Below are positions 1 to 7,819 of a stretch of 64,000 bases of DNA, in pieces. The DNA is from Cyclobacteriaceae bacterium. Lineage in GTDB: Bacteria > Bacteroidota > Bacteroidia > Cytophagales > Cyclobacteriaceae. Under the pieces are notes generated by a model, which worked only from the letters and a program-made list of their open reading frames with translations, made no database searches and was not told where the DNA came from. The translations under genes were made by a program, and so were the position numbers. Location: the NCBI GenBank assembly GCA_025808415.1, contig CP075525.1:2527501-2591500 (forward strand), written 5' to 3'. The stretch's first letter is position 1, and each line of letters begins with the position of its first letter.

Positions 1-471
1 GCTGTTGATTCTGTATTGCAGACAGACACGAAACTAGTTTACAATCCTGAAATCAGATTTAATAGAAGTGTGCTTAAAGCTAACTTTCCTCACTTGACAG
101 ACAATGAACTTGAAAAAGTGATTCAAGTAAAAGAGAGTTTATACGATGAATTTCTAAATGTAACTACACTTATTGATGAAAATGTAGAATTGCTTTTAAG
201 ATATTCGAAATCTAACCAGACATATTTAGTTACAAATTGTCGCAAGGACAGAGCATTAAAAACCCTAAATCATTTTCGACTTATAGATAAGTTTACAAAT
301 GTTTTCTATAGAACATTTGACGAAAACAACAAGAAAGTAAACAAATTTGAAAAGGCACTTTCTATATTGGGCGTTCCGCCCAATATAGTTATAGCTTTTG
401 AAAATGAAGAAATAGAGATTGCAGACGCAAAAAGTGCAGGTATCAAAATCATAAACCCTGTAATAGCATAA
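1..471 (+). CDS. HAD-like phosphatase, C-terminal part (5' end outside window)
   Basis: The reading frame is open from base 1, so the protein begins left of the window and the DxD nucleophile motif is not visible. The visible part fits the HAD core: LVTNC (motif II Thr/Ser region), a downstream KVNKFEKAL with a candidate motif III Lys, and IAFENEEIEIADAKSAGI where HADs have the acidic motif IV followed by A..AG. HAD enzymes usually remove phosphate from small metabolites. It lies 3 bp before a phosphoribosyltransferase gene, and a DprA-like gene follows, so the three are probably one operon. The family call is moderately safe; the substrate is unknown. Confidence 0.65.
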   Translation, partial: AVDSVLQTDTKLVYNPEIRFNRSVLKANFPHLTDNELEKVIQVKESLYDEFLNVTTLIDENVELLLRYSKSNQTYLVTNCRKDRALKTLNHFRLIDKFTNVFYRTFDENNKKVNKFEKALSILGVPPNIVIAFENEEIEIADAKSAGIKIINPVIA

Positions 472-474
472 CGT

Positions 475-1143
475 ATGGAAAAATTTATCATAACTCAAAA
501 CGAGTTTTTAAATAGGAACACCCAAGCTTATTACCGATATGACTACACAACATACGGCACAGAAGGGAATCCTGATTTTATAAATCATTTAAAAAATCAA
601 TTCGGAGACACAAGTGTTTCAACCCTACAAAATGCAGTTAACGAACTGATAAAGGTTCTTCAAGAAGATTTGCCCAAAATAAAAAGTCTTCATAATACTA
701 ACCTGACTGTTTGTGTAATACCACGGGCAAAGGCTGAAGGTCACTACTCTGACAATCAGAAACTATTCAAAAGAGTTATTTCAAGTGTTGTTGACAAACT
801 AAGTGGATTTACAAATGGGACAAGCTATATGATACGTAATATAAATACAAGGACAACCCATATGAATAGAAGTGGATATGGTGGAGATGGAGATATGCCT
901 TACGTAGGAATTACAAAAGCTACGTGTAAAATTTCAGGTGACGTTCGAGGCAAAGACATTCTACTGATTGATGATATTTATACCAAAGGTGTAAATATTG
1001 ACGAGGACGCAATCCAAGCCTTATTAGATAATGGTGCAAAAAGTGTAATATTTTACGCAGTTGCAAAGACATACAAAGGTGGAATCAAACAAGTTGTTCG
1101 TCCTCAAGTGATTAATGACGATGATGATGATTTACCTTTTTAA
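475..1143 (+). CDS. Phosphoribosyltransferase-like protein
   Basis: 222 residues. The clearest motif is ILLIDDIYTKGVNIDED near residues 163-179, the PRPP-binding loop of type I phosphoribosyltransferases (hydrophobics, DD, then T/KG). A VCVIPRAKAEG segment near residue 80 resembles the conserved strand before the flexible loop. Such enzymes join a base or amine to PRPP, or serve as regulatory PRPP binders. The gene starts 3 bp after the HAD-like gene and 29 bp separate it from the DprA-like gene. The C-terminus is acidic (NDDDDDLPF). The trio suggests nucleotide-like metabolite chemistry or a defence module; that is inference. Confidence 0.7.
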   Translation: MEKFIITQNEFLNRNTQAYYRYDYTTYGTEGNPDFINHLKNQFGDTSVSTLQNAVNELIKVLQEDLPKIKSLHNTNLTVCVIPRAKAEGHYSDNQKLFKRVISSVVDKLSGFTNGTSYMIRNINTRTTHMNRSGYGGDGDMPYVGITKATCKISGDVRGKDILLIDDIYTKGVNIDEDAIQALLDNGAKSVIFYAVAKTYKGGIKQVVRPQVINDDDDDLPF

Positions 1144-1172
1144 AAGAATAATAACTTTGAAACGAAAATAAA

Positions 1173-2174
1173 ATGAAATATACCGAGAACTCATTAAACA
1201 TTCTTACTACTAAATCCTACAAAGGAATTGGTAATGCTTGGATTGTCAAAAATTTGAAGGGCAACGAAAGTGTAGATACTATCGTGACACTACTCAACAA
1301 GACAATTAAAGGAGAACAAACAGATGTCGAAGAATTTGAAAGAATAAAAAGAGATTTTGAAAATAAGCTTGTTGCAAAATTTGAAAATTGTTGTGACGGT
1401 TTTGTAGCATTAGGCGACAAAAATTTCCCACAGCACAGAGGAATTGTTAAGGAAAGCGAAAAGCCTATATTTTTATTCTATAAAGGAGATATTGATTTGT
1501 TAAGCATAGAGAACAAAAATATTTCCGTCATAGGACTACTTAACCCAGAAGGCGATATTGAAGAAAGAGAGAGAAAAATTGTTGCTCAGTTTGTTAGAAA
1601 TGGAGCGACAATAGTAAGTGGTTTAGCATTTGGTTGCGACAGTATTTCTCACCAACAGGCTTTGGATTCTAATGGTAAAACAGTTGCAATACTACCAAGT
1701 CCACTTAACAACATTTTGCCTGCAAGAAACAAAGGATTGGCATTTCAAATAGTTGAAGAAGGCGGACTTCTTGTAACTGAATATGGGAATGACTTTAAAA
1801 GTCAAATGGAATTAAGTAGCCGTTATAAGGAACGAGACCGATTACAAGCTTTGTTCTGCGACACAATAGTTTTAGCAGCTAGTTACGCTCAAAATTCAGC
1901 TGAGAGATGGAAGATGTTTGGACAAAAACTTGACAGCGGAGCACGTTTAGCAATGGGTTTTGCTAAAGACTATAATATACCCCGTGCAGTAATGTATGAC
2001 CAAAATTTAGACGAAAGCAATCCGATGTTTGACTTGAATAGAGACCTTATCAAAGAACAGAAAGACATATCAATACTAACCAAGGAAAACTACATTGAGA
2101 CAGTTGAAAAAATAATGAATAAGAAACCGACAGTCAAAACAACGATTTCTGTTCAAAAAAATCTATTCGATTAA
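1173..2174 (+). CDS. DprA/Smf-like SLOG-fold protein
   Basis: 333 residues. The centre matches the DprA Rossmann-like core: FPQHRGIVKESEKPIFLFYKG, then ISVIGLLNPE, IVSGLAFGCDSISHQQAL (DprA has SGxAxGID), VAILPSPLNNILPARN and GGLLVTEYG. Classical DprA loads RecA on single-stranded DNA during transformation. Here GCD replaces GID and the long C-terminal part is unlike the DprA winged helix, so it may instead be a nucleotide- or ligand-sensing SLOG protein. It ends 36 bp before attC-like site A and is the last gene of the first cassette. No terminator hairpin was seen between its stop and the site. Confidence 0.7.
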   Translation: MKYTENSLNILTTKSYKGIGNAWIVKNLKGNESVDTIVTLLNKTIKGEQTDVEEFERIKRDFENKLVAKFENCCDGFVALGDKNFPQHRGIVKESEKPIFLFYKGDIDLLSIENKNISVIGLLNPEGDIEERERKIVAQFVRNGATIVSGLAFGCDSISHQQALDSNGKTVAILPSPLNNILPARNKGLAFQIVEEGGLLVTEYGNDFKSQMELSSRYKERDRLQALFCDTIVLAASYAQNSAERWKMFGQKLDSGARLAMGFAKDYNIPRAVMYDQNLDESNPMFDLNRDLIKEQKDISILTKENYIETVEKIMNKKPTVKTTISVQKNLFD

Positions 2175-2209
2175 GTGACAACAACACAAAACTAGACAGA
2201 AGAACACCA

Positions 2210-2346
2210 GCCGGTAACAGCGGTTTGGCGTAATGGCGGGTGCAGTGCTTCGTATGACAGTTTTGTGGTAGGTCAAGTGCAGTTCTTCGATTGAACTTTT
2301 GTGCTAAAATTCCGCCACTACGCCAAGCCGCAAAACGTTATAGGGC
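2210..2346 (+). repeat. attC-like site A
   Basis: The left end R'' is GCCGGTAAC at 2210-2218 and the right end GTTATAGGGC at 2337-2346. Inner arms GGTTTGGCGTAATGGCGG and CCGCCACTACGCCAAGCCGC pair with few mismatches around a loop of about 70 nt. The left junction is shorter (A/GC) than the right one (AAAAC), giving the asymmetry typical of attC. The cassette that ends here should begin with GTTACCGGC left of the window. Confidence 0.85.
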
Positions 2347-3138
2347 ATAGTATGACGACACAGACGACTGACATAAAACGAGAATTTAAGACACCTTTGG
2401 GAGTTGTTCGTTGCGGACTTATCTGTAACCGACAAGACAATGTTATTGAGACAAAGAAATACGAAAACGGCAGTTCGGAAATTTTTAAAACGGACGCACA
2501 CAACATTGAAATCGTTTCATTTAAAATAAGAGTTCCACTTTATAATGGGGAGACCTTGACTGACAGTTTCGGCTGGATTTTTAGGATTGAAAAAACGGCT
2601 GACATTGACGAGAAACTAGAAACCTATTGCTTGCTTGACAAAATCAATGGCGAAATAACTTTTGACACAGCGACAGGAGAGCACTTGGACGCAATACAAG
2701 CCGACAGTAACGAGTGGACATTGCACATTGGGACAGAAGACGGAGAAATTTTAAATTCAAGAGCAGAAAATGACGACTGGTTTCCGCCAAGACTTAAAAA
2801 CAAAGTGGATTTCTATCAGTCAATAACAGAAATGAAACAGAACGGATTTGTGACAAAAATTCCCGAACTAAAACAGGGAGAAAAAATTCACATTCAGTAT
2901 TTGACAGCATACGACAAGAGAGATGAACAAAAAGTAAACACTTGGCTTGCAGTTGACGAGTTTAAAAGAAAATTAGAAAACTGGATTGGTATATGGTGAC
3001 AAGAACTACGCCCTATAACAGGCGTTTGGCGCAATGGCGGGTGAAGTGGTTAATTGAACATTCTACCTCGCATCCACTTTTGTGGTGTTTTGACAGTTTT
3101 GTGCTCCGAAATCCGCCACTGCGCCAAGCGCCAAAACG
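2338..3138 (+). repeat. 801-bp cassette B, copy 1 of a duplicated cassette
   Basis: The same 801-bp unit recurs at 28760-29560 as cassette H. The encoded proteins are identical over all 215 residues and no base difference was seen in the regions compared by eye. Identity stops at G|TT on the right: copy 1 continues with ACCAGC and copy 2 with GGCTGC. On the left the flanking attC arms differ by small indels. The duplication is therefore cassette-exact. Confidence 0.9.
2352..2999 (+). CDS. Unknown 215-residue cassette protein (copy 1)
   Basis: I do not recognise the family. The start at 2352 (MTTQTTDIKREF) is chosen because any earlier start would lie inside the palindromic attC-like site; it leaves a leader of only 14 bp. 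There is no signal peptide or membrane segment. Visible features are a polar, mainly beta-like pattern, FGWIFRIEKT near residue 72 and WFPPRLKNK near residue 146. The protein is identical to the one at 28774-29421. No promoter motif fits in the short leader, so expression probably depends on upstream transcription. Carriage twice in the array suggests selection or recent cassette movement, not a function. Confidence 0.75.
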   Translation: MTTQTTDIKREFKTPLGVVRCGLICNRQDNVIETKKYENGSSEIFKTDAHNIEIVSFKIRVPLYNGETLTDSFGWIFRIEKTADIDEKLETYCLLDKINGEITFDTATGEHLDAIQADSNEWTLHIGTEDGEILNSRAENDDWFPPRLKNKVDFYQSITEMKQNGFVTKIPELKQGEKIHIQYLTAYDKRDEQKVNTWLAVDEFKRKLENWIGIW

Positions 3139-3146
3139 TTACCAGC
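3010..3146 (+). repeat. attC-like site B
   Basis: R'' GCCCTATAAC (3010-3019) is the exact reverse complement of the tag GTTATAGGGC that opens this cassette. Arms GGCGTTTGGCGCAATGGCGG and CCGCCACTGCGCCAAGCGCC pair with two mismatches. The right boundary is GTTACCAGC at 3138-3146, the tag of cassette C. Confidence 0.87.
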
Positions 3147-3313
3147 AAGCGTAGAAAACGACACGTCCACCAAAAAACGACCTTAACTCGACCGACAATT
3201 TCGCTGTTCATTGACACAAACCGACCTGACTTTGCCGACACTCAAGCCGACCCAAATGGTTTTAAAAATTTTTCCCACCGCACAAAAAAATTGAAGTTTT
3301 TATGCCTGCCCGC

Positions 3314-3375
3314 ATTGGCACATTTGGTTTTGCCCGATACACAAGCCCAACGCTTCGCAAAACCCAAAGAGTCAA
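3314..3375 (+). repeat. ACA/AGA hairpin, start of cassette C
   Basis: Outer arms TTGGC and GTCAA, and inner arms TTTGGTTTTGC and GCAAAACCCAAA, are separated by ACA on the left and AGA on the right. A 20-nt loop contains the recurring ACAAGCC. The pairing has one or two mismatches. It sits in a 280-bp leader (3147-3427) that holds no gene, about 40 bp before a promoter. A role as insulating terminator is inferred. Confidence 0.7.
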
Positions 3376-3414
3376 TTTTGCCAACGCACATAATGACCGT
3401 TAAAATTGAAAATG

Positions 3415-3422
3415 TAACTTTG
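3415..3422 (+). promoter_or_regulatory. Bacteroidota -7 box TAACTTTG
   Basis: The box matches TAnnTTTG and lies 6 bases before the ATG at 3428, so the mRNA would be nearly leaderless. The expected -33 TTG is degenerate (an ATG near 3393). Confidence 0.5.
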
Positions 3423-3427
3423 CAATA

Positions 3428-4108
3428 ATGCATATTTTAATTATAGAAGACGATACAAGAATTGCCGAATTGATACAAAGAGGACTGCAAGAGCAGGGTT
3501 TTGTTACGACTTTGGCGTATGACGGACTTTCGGGGAAGAAACTGGCTTTGCAAAATGACTACAACCTGATTATTACCGATATTATTTTGCCAAAAATGGA
3601 CGGACTGGATTTGTGCAAAGAAATAAAACAATCCAAACCCGATACGCCAATTATTATGCTTACCGCATTGGGCACAACTGACGATAAAGTAGAAGGTTTT
3701 GACGCAGGTGCTGACGACTATCTTGTAAAACCTTTTGAAATGCGGGAGTTGTTAGTTCGTATTCGTGCTTTGCTGAAACGGAATAACAAAACAACCAATA
3801 ACACAGGCAATCTTTTAAAGTATGCAGACCTTGAAATGAATTTGCATACAAAAATTGTAAAGAGAAGTGGAATTGAAATAAACCTTACACCAAAGGAATT
3901 TAACCTTTTACAATACCTGATGCAAAACCCTGAAAGGGTTTTGTCAAGAGTAGAAATTGCGGAAAAAGTTTGGGACACGCATTTTGATACAGGCACTAAC
4001 TTTATTGACGTTTACATCAACTATTTGCGTAAAAAAATTGACAAGGATTTTGACAAAAAACTTATTCATACCAAATCGGGAATGGGATTTATTTTGAAAG
4101 CGGAATAA
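3428..4108 (+). CDS. OmpR/PhoB-family response regulator
   Basis: 226 residues. The receiver domain (1-120) has the acidic pair D8-D9, phospho-acceptor D51 in LIITDIILPKMDG, and the switch Lys in YLVKPFE. The C-terminal winged helix (about 130-226) carries LTPKEFNLLQYLMQNP and the recognition-helix region DTGTNFIDVYINYLRKKI. It overlaps the following kinase by one base (TAATG), a typical translationally coupled pair. Four TCTAA repeats at exact 11-bp spacing just after the kinase gene are the predicted binding site, so it probably controls mgtC-mgtE and the outer-membrane protein in the same cassette. The signal is unknown; magnesium is a reasonable guess from the neighbours. Confidence 0.92.
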   Translation: MHILIIEDDTRIAELIQRGLQEQGFVTTLAYDGLSGKKLALQNDYNLIITDIILPKMDGLDLCKEIKQSKPDTPIIMLTALGTTDDKVEGFDAGADDYLVKPFEMRELLVRIRALLKRNNKTTNNTGNLLKYADLEMNLHTKIVKRSGIEINLTPKEFNLLQYLMQNPERVLSRVEIAEKVWDTHFDTGTNFIDVYINYLRKKIDKDFDKKLIHTKSGMGFILKAE

Positions 4109-5475
4109 TGCAAATCAGGACACGTTTAACCATATTGTTTACACTTATTACCGCCACTATTTTATTGGCGTTTGCAGCCGTTATTTATTATACCGCAAAA
4201 GAAAATCGGGAAAAGGAATTTTATACGCTTCTGAAAAAAGAAGCTATCACAAAAGCCAACTTGTTTTTAAACGCAAGCGTTGAAAAACAAACCTTACAGA
4301 ACATTTATCACAACAACCGAAAAATTTTAAATGAAGTTGAAGTAGCTATTTATGATACGGCATTTACCTTGTTGTATCACGATGCCGTTGATATTGATTT
4401 TGTGAAGGAAACCAAGCAAATGATAGACGATATTAACCAAAAAGGCGAAATCAATTTTTATCAGGAAGATTGGCAGGTTATCGGTTTGCGGTATGAATTT
4501 GAAAGGAAAAATTATATCATTACTGCCACCGCCATAGACCAATACGGCTATAATAAATTAGATAGTTTGCTTAAAACCATCGTTATAGTTTTCATCATTT
4601 CCATTCTATTTATTTACATAGCAGGACGATTTTTTTCTAAAAAAGCATTTGACCCTGTAAAGGAAATGACAGAGAAAGCAACAAACATTTCCGCTACAAA
4701 TCTTGATTTGCGTTTGCCAAGCAACGGTAACAAAGACGAACTTTCGCAGTTGGCAAATACATTTAACGAAATGCTGAACCGATTGGAAAATTCTTTTGAT
4801 GCACAGAAAAATTTTGTTTCCAATATTTCGCACGAACTACGGACACCACTTGCAGCCATTATTACCGAATTGGAACTTTCTGCCAACAAAGAAAAAAACG
4901 CAGAAGAATATAAAACCGCTATCAATAACGCTTTGAACGATGCAAAAAAATTAGTACGCCTTTCAAACAGTTTGTTGGATTTCGCAAAAGCAAGTTACGA
5001 CCCTGCCGAAATTTCATTTAAGCCAATCCGTATTGATGAAATTCTGTTAGATGCAAGGCAACAGGTTCAACAAGTAAATTCTGATTACAAAATTGACATT
5101 GTGTTTGAACAGGAACTTGAAAACGACATCCAAATAACAGTAAAGGGAAATGAATATCTTTTGAAAGTGGCTTTTACCAATTTGTTTGAAAACGGTTGTA
5201 AATTTTCAAAGGATAAACAGAGTAATGTTTCCATTGCCTTTGGAAAAGAAAAAATCCAACTTCGATTTAACGACAAAGGGATTGGCATTTCAGAAGAAGA
5301 TTTGCAACACATCTTCACACCCTTTTATCGTGGCAAAAATAAACCATTTGCAGAAGGAAATGGAATTGGGCTTTCTCTGACACAAAAGATAATTCATCTA
5401 CATAAAGGAAATATTTCCGTTCAATCCAAGCAACACCAGGGAACAACATTCACAGTTGAGTTACAGACCGTTTAA
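4108..5475 (+). CDS. Membrane sensor histidine kinase
   Basis: 455 residues. TM1 spans about 7-27 and TM2 about 152-172, enclosing a periplasmic sensor of roughly 125 residues. HAMP follows (FDPVKEMTEKA..), then the dimerisation helix with H242 in SNISHELRTPLAA. The ATPase domain has the N box NLFENGCKFS, G1 DKGIGIS, F box FTPFYRGK and G2 GNGIGLSLT. It is a CusS/BaeS-like class I kinase and the partner of the overlapping response regulator. The sensor domain gives no obvious ligand. Confidence 0.93.
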   Translation: MQIRTRLTILFTLITATILLAFAAVIYYTAKENREKEFYTLLKKEAITKANLFLNASVEKQTLQNIYHNNRKILNEVEVAIYDTAFTLLYHDAVDIDFVKETKQMIDDINQKGEINFYQEDWQVIGLRYEFERKNYIITATAIDQYGYNKLDSLLKTIVIVFIISILFIYIAGRFFSKKAFDPVKEMTEKATNISATNLDLRLPSNGNKDELSQLANTFNEMLNRLENSFDAQKNFVSNISHELRTPLAAIITELELSANKEKNAEEYKTAINNALNDAKKLVRLSNSLLDFAKASYDPAEISFKPIRIDEILLDARQQVQQVNSDYKIDIVFEQELENDIQITVKGNEYLLKVAFTNLFENGCKFSKDKQSNVSIAFGKEKIQLRFNDKGIGISEEDLQHIFTPFYRGKNKPFAEGNGIGLSLTQKIIHLHKGNISVQSKQHQGTTFTVELQTV

Positions 5476-5480
5476 CTCAC

Positions 5481-5519
5481 TCTAATAAAATTCTAATTTT
5501 TTTCTAAAAGGTCTCTAAC
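5481..5519 (+). promoter_or_regulatory. Predicted response-regulator box: four TCTAA direct repeats
   Basis: TCTAAT, TCTAAT, TCTAAA and TCTAAC begin at 5481, 5492, 5503 and 5514. The period is exactly 11 bp, close to one helical turn, as in PhoB/OmpR-type operators. The block ends 23 bp before a TAGTTTTG -7 box, a normal position for an activator. It most likely binds the regulator encoded at 3428-4108. Confidence 0.7.
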
Positions 5520-5541
5520 AGCTTCCAAACGGAGGCTGTTT

Positions 5542-5549
5542 TAGTTTTG
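5542..5549 (+). promoter_or_regulatory. -7 box TAGTTTTG for mgtC
   Basis: TAnnTTTG match without a good -33 TTG, as expected for an activator-dependent promoter. It lies 132 bp before the mgtC start, leaving a leader with a short ORF and a hairpin. Confidence 0.55.
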
Positions 5550-5577
5550 CAGTGTTGAAATTAAAAAATCAGATAAA

Positions 5578-5648
5578 ATGGATGCAGTTCCTAGTTGTAT
5601 AATCCGCAAATTCAAAAATTAACCTGCACAGTGCTTTCAAACTGTGCA
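5578..5648 (+). promoter_or_regulatory. mgtC leader: 14-codon ORF and hairpin
   Basis: ATG at 5578 opens a 14-residue ORF (MDAVPSCIIRKFKN) ending at 5622. An 8-bp perfect stem TGCACAGT / ACTGTGCA with an 8-nt loop follows at 5625-5648. Leader peptides and hairpins control mgtA/mgtC in enterobacteria; whether this unrelated leader acts likewise is speculative. Confidence 0.35.
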
Positions 5649-5681
5649 ACATAATTACGAATTGCACAAACAGAGAGCAAA

Positions 5682-6410
5682 ATGACATTATTAGACTTCA
5701 CAACACGCCTTTCGTTAGCACTCATTTTAGGAGTTGCCATTGGTCTTGAAAGACAATGGCGACAAAAAAGTGCCGGGCTTCGCACCAACACACTGGTTTC
5801 GTTGGGTTCGGCAGCCTTTACCCTTATTTCATTTGCTCTTACTTCTACTGTTGATGCCGATGGTGTTTACAGAGGAGATGCCACCCGAATTATTGGGCAG
5901 ATTGTTACAGGTATCGGCTTTCTGGGTGCAGGGGTGATAATGAAGGATGGGTTGAGCATTCAGGGACTGAATACTGCTGCAACTATTTGGTGTTCAGCCG
6001 CGGTAGGTGCTTTATCAGGTGTAGGATTGTTTGCAGAGGCTACCATAGTCGCATTTGCTGTAATGCTTACCCATTTACTTCTTCGCCCTTTGGGGATAAA
6101 GCTGAACAGATTTTCTTTTCAGAAAGAAGAAGCCAGTTCTATCTACTACTCCTTCAAAATTCGCTGTAAAGAACAAGTTGAAAATCATTTGCGTGTCTTG
6201 ATTTTAAATTCAATTAACAAAGACAAACACCTGCAACTACGCTCACTCAAAAGCAGCGATAATGGCAATCCTGCATATACTTATATAGAAGCGGAAATTT
6301 TAGCCAATGGCAAACACGACAACGAAATGGAAAAACTGGCATCACTTCTCACACTCGAATATGGTGTAACACAAGTGAGTTGGGAAATACAAGGACAGCA
6401 AAACGACTAA
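5682..6410 (+). CDS. mgtC: MgtC/SapB family membrane protein
   Basis: 242 residues. The N-terminal 145 residues hold the MgtC core, with LALILGVAIGLERQW, GLRTNTLVSLGSAAFTLISF, RIIGQIVTGIGFLGAGVIMKDG and GLNTAATIWCSAAVGALSGVG. These are the family signatures (GLERQ, R..L, GFLGAG). Several membrane segments are followed by a soluble C-terminal domain of about 95 residues. MgtC proteins act in growth at low magnesium and in restraining F-type ATP synthase. It is probably under the cassette's own two-component system, and the gene starts 4 bp before mgtE. Confidence 0.92.
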   Translation: MTLLDFTTRLSLALILGVAIGLERQWRQKSAGLRTNTLVSLGSAAFTLISFALTSTVDADGVYRGDATRIIGQIVTGIGFLGAGVIMKDGLSIQGLNTAATIWCSAAVGALSGVGLFAEATIVAFAVMLTHLLLRPLGIKLNRFSFQKEEASSIYYSFKIRCKEQVENHLRVLILNSINKDKHLQLRSLKSSDNGNPAYTYIEAEILANGKHDNEMEKLASLLTLEYGVTQVSWEIQGQQND

Positions 6411-6414
6411 AACA

Positions 6415-7794
6415 ATGACTATTCAAGAACTAAATAAACTCGCCAAAGAATTTCAGCACATTGACCAAATTATTGAGATGGTTCCTGTGATGAAAAAAAT
6501 GCCTGTAGTAGAAGTTGGCGAAGTATTGCAAGCCATTGATGAAACGTATCTTTTTACCATTCTTGACCGCTTTTCTTTAGAGAAACAGGGGAGAATATTT
6601 TCGGAGTTCCCGATGGTGAAACAGCTAAACTTGTTTCAGTCGGTTTCCCAAAAACGCTTTGCCCAGATTTTTGAGAATTTGCCTTCAGACAATCGGGCAG
6701 ATTTTTTCCAACATCTGACACAAAAAGAGCAGGCAGCATTGCTTCCCTTTCTTTCAAAAAAGATTCGTGAAGATGTAATTGAATTGAGTTCTTATCCGCC
6801 TGAAACAGCAGGTGGTATAATGAGCACTGACTATGCCACCGTGCAAAGTAATATGACCTGTGTAGATGCCATTGAAAAAGTAAGAAGTGATGCCCCGTCA
6901 AAAAAAACCATCTACTATGTGTATGTGGTGGATGAAAACCAAAAACTGCAAGGCTTCATTACTTTAAAAGACCTGATAATGGCAGAACCCTACACAAAAG
7001 TTGAAGATGCCCTGCACAAAGATTTTGTATTTGCTTATGTGGACGAAGACAGAGAAAAAGTCGCCTTTCAAATTGAGAAGTATGATTTGGTAGCTATCCC
7101 CATTTTGAACAGAGAAAATCAATTGGTAGGAATCGTAACCCACGATGAAGCTATTGAAGTAATCCGTGCAGAGCATTCTGAGGATATGCAAAAGTTTATG
7201 GGGATTGCTCAGGCAAACGAAGCATTTGATTATATCGGAACAAGCACCTTTAAACATTTTAAAAAGCGGGTAGTTTGGATAGTTTCTCTGGCAGCCGTTG
7301 GCATTATTTCGGGTGTTATTATTCACAGTTACGAAAATGCCTTAGAAAAACTTTTAATTCTCGCCCTATATATGCCTATGGTGGCTGATACTGGAGGAAA
7401 TTCCGGTAGTCAGGCTGCAACCGTTGTGGTAAGAGCCTTGGCATTAGGACAAATCACTGTAGGTAATTGGTTTAAAATCCTCTGGAAAGAAGCCAAGATT
7501 TCTTTGCTTTTGGCAGTATGCCTGGGATTACTTGCCTATGGCAAAGTATTGTTTTTGAGTTGGGAAACCGAAATACCCTCTGCCTATTCTTTACCAATAA
7601 TTGCCTTTATGATTTCGCTTGCATTGGCTTTACAAGTAATCACAGCAACGGTAATTGGTGCAGGTTTGCCACTGTTGGTAAAACGGATTGGTGGCGACCC
7701 TGCTGTTGCGGCAAGTCCTGCCATTACCACAGTTGTTGACATTACAGGTTTGCTCATCTATTTCGCAATGGCTACCCTTTTCTTTTCACTTTAA
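6415..7794 (+). CDS. mgtE: MgtE-type magnesium transporter
   Basis: 459 residues. The order is the usual one: N-terminal superhelical domain (about 1-130), two CBS domains (about 135-255, with GGIMSTDYATV and VGIVTHDEAIEVI), then about five membrane helices from residue 285. Signatures include MPMVADTGGNSGSQAATVVVRALALGQI and PAITTVVDITGLLIYF, which line the pore and the Mg2+ site in known MgtE. It admits Mg2+ across the inner membrane with gating by the cytosolic domains. It sits between mgtC and an outer-membrane protein, consistent with one divalent-cation operon. Confidence 0.94.
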   Translation: MTIQELNKLAKEFQHIDQIIEMVPVMKKMPVVEVGEVLQAIDETYLFTILDRFSLEKQGRIFSEFPMVKQLNLFQSVSQKRFAQIFENLPSDNRADFFQHLTQKEQAALLPFLSKKIREDVIELSSYPPETAGGIMSTDYATVQSNMTCVDAIEKVRSDAPSKKTIYYVYVVDENQKLQGFITLKDLIMAEPYTKVEDALHKDFVFAYVDEDREKVAFQIEKYDLVAIPILNRENQLVGIVTHDEAIEVIRAEHSEDMQKFMGIAQANEAFDYIGTSTFKHFKKRVVWIVSLAAVGIISGVIIHSYENALEKLLILALYMPMVADTGGNSGSQAATVVVRALALGQITVGNWFKILWKEAKISLLLAVCLGLLAYGKVLFLSWETEIPSAYSLPIIAFMISLALALQVITATVIGAGLPLLVKRIGGDPAVAASPAITTVVDITGLLIYFAMATLFFSL

Positions 7795-7819
7795 ATTATA
7801 ATCTATAAAAACAGAAACA

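Noticed and set aside
2301..2351. Upstream in-frame start for the cassette B protein
   Set aside because: It would translate the right arm of attC-like site A; the second copy of the gene lacks an equivalent start because of an indel in the site, so 2352 is the supported start.
3050..3428. ORFs in the leader of cassette C
   Set aside because: They translate attC-like site B and the hairpin leader; similar leaders in other cassettes do not keep the frame.
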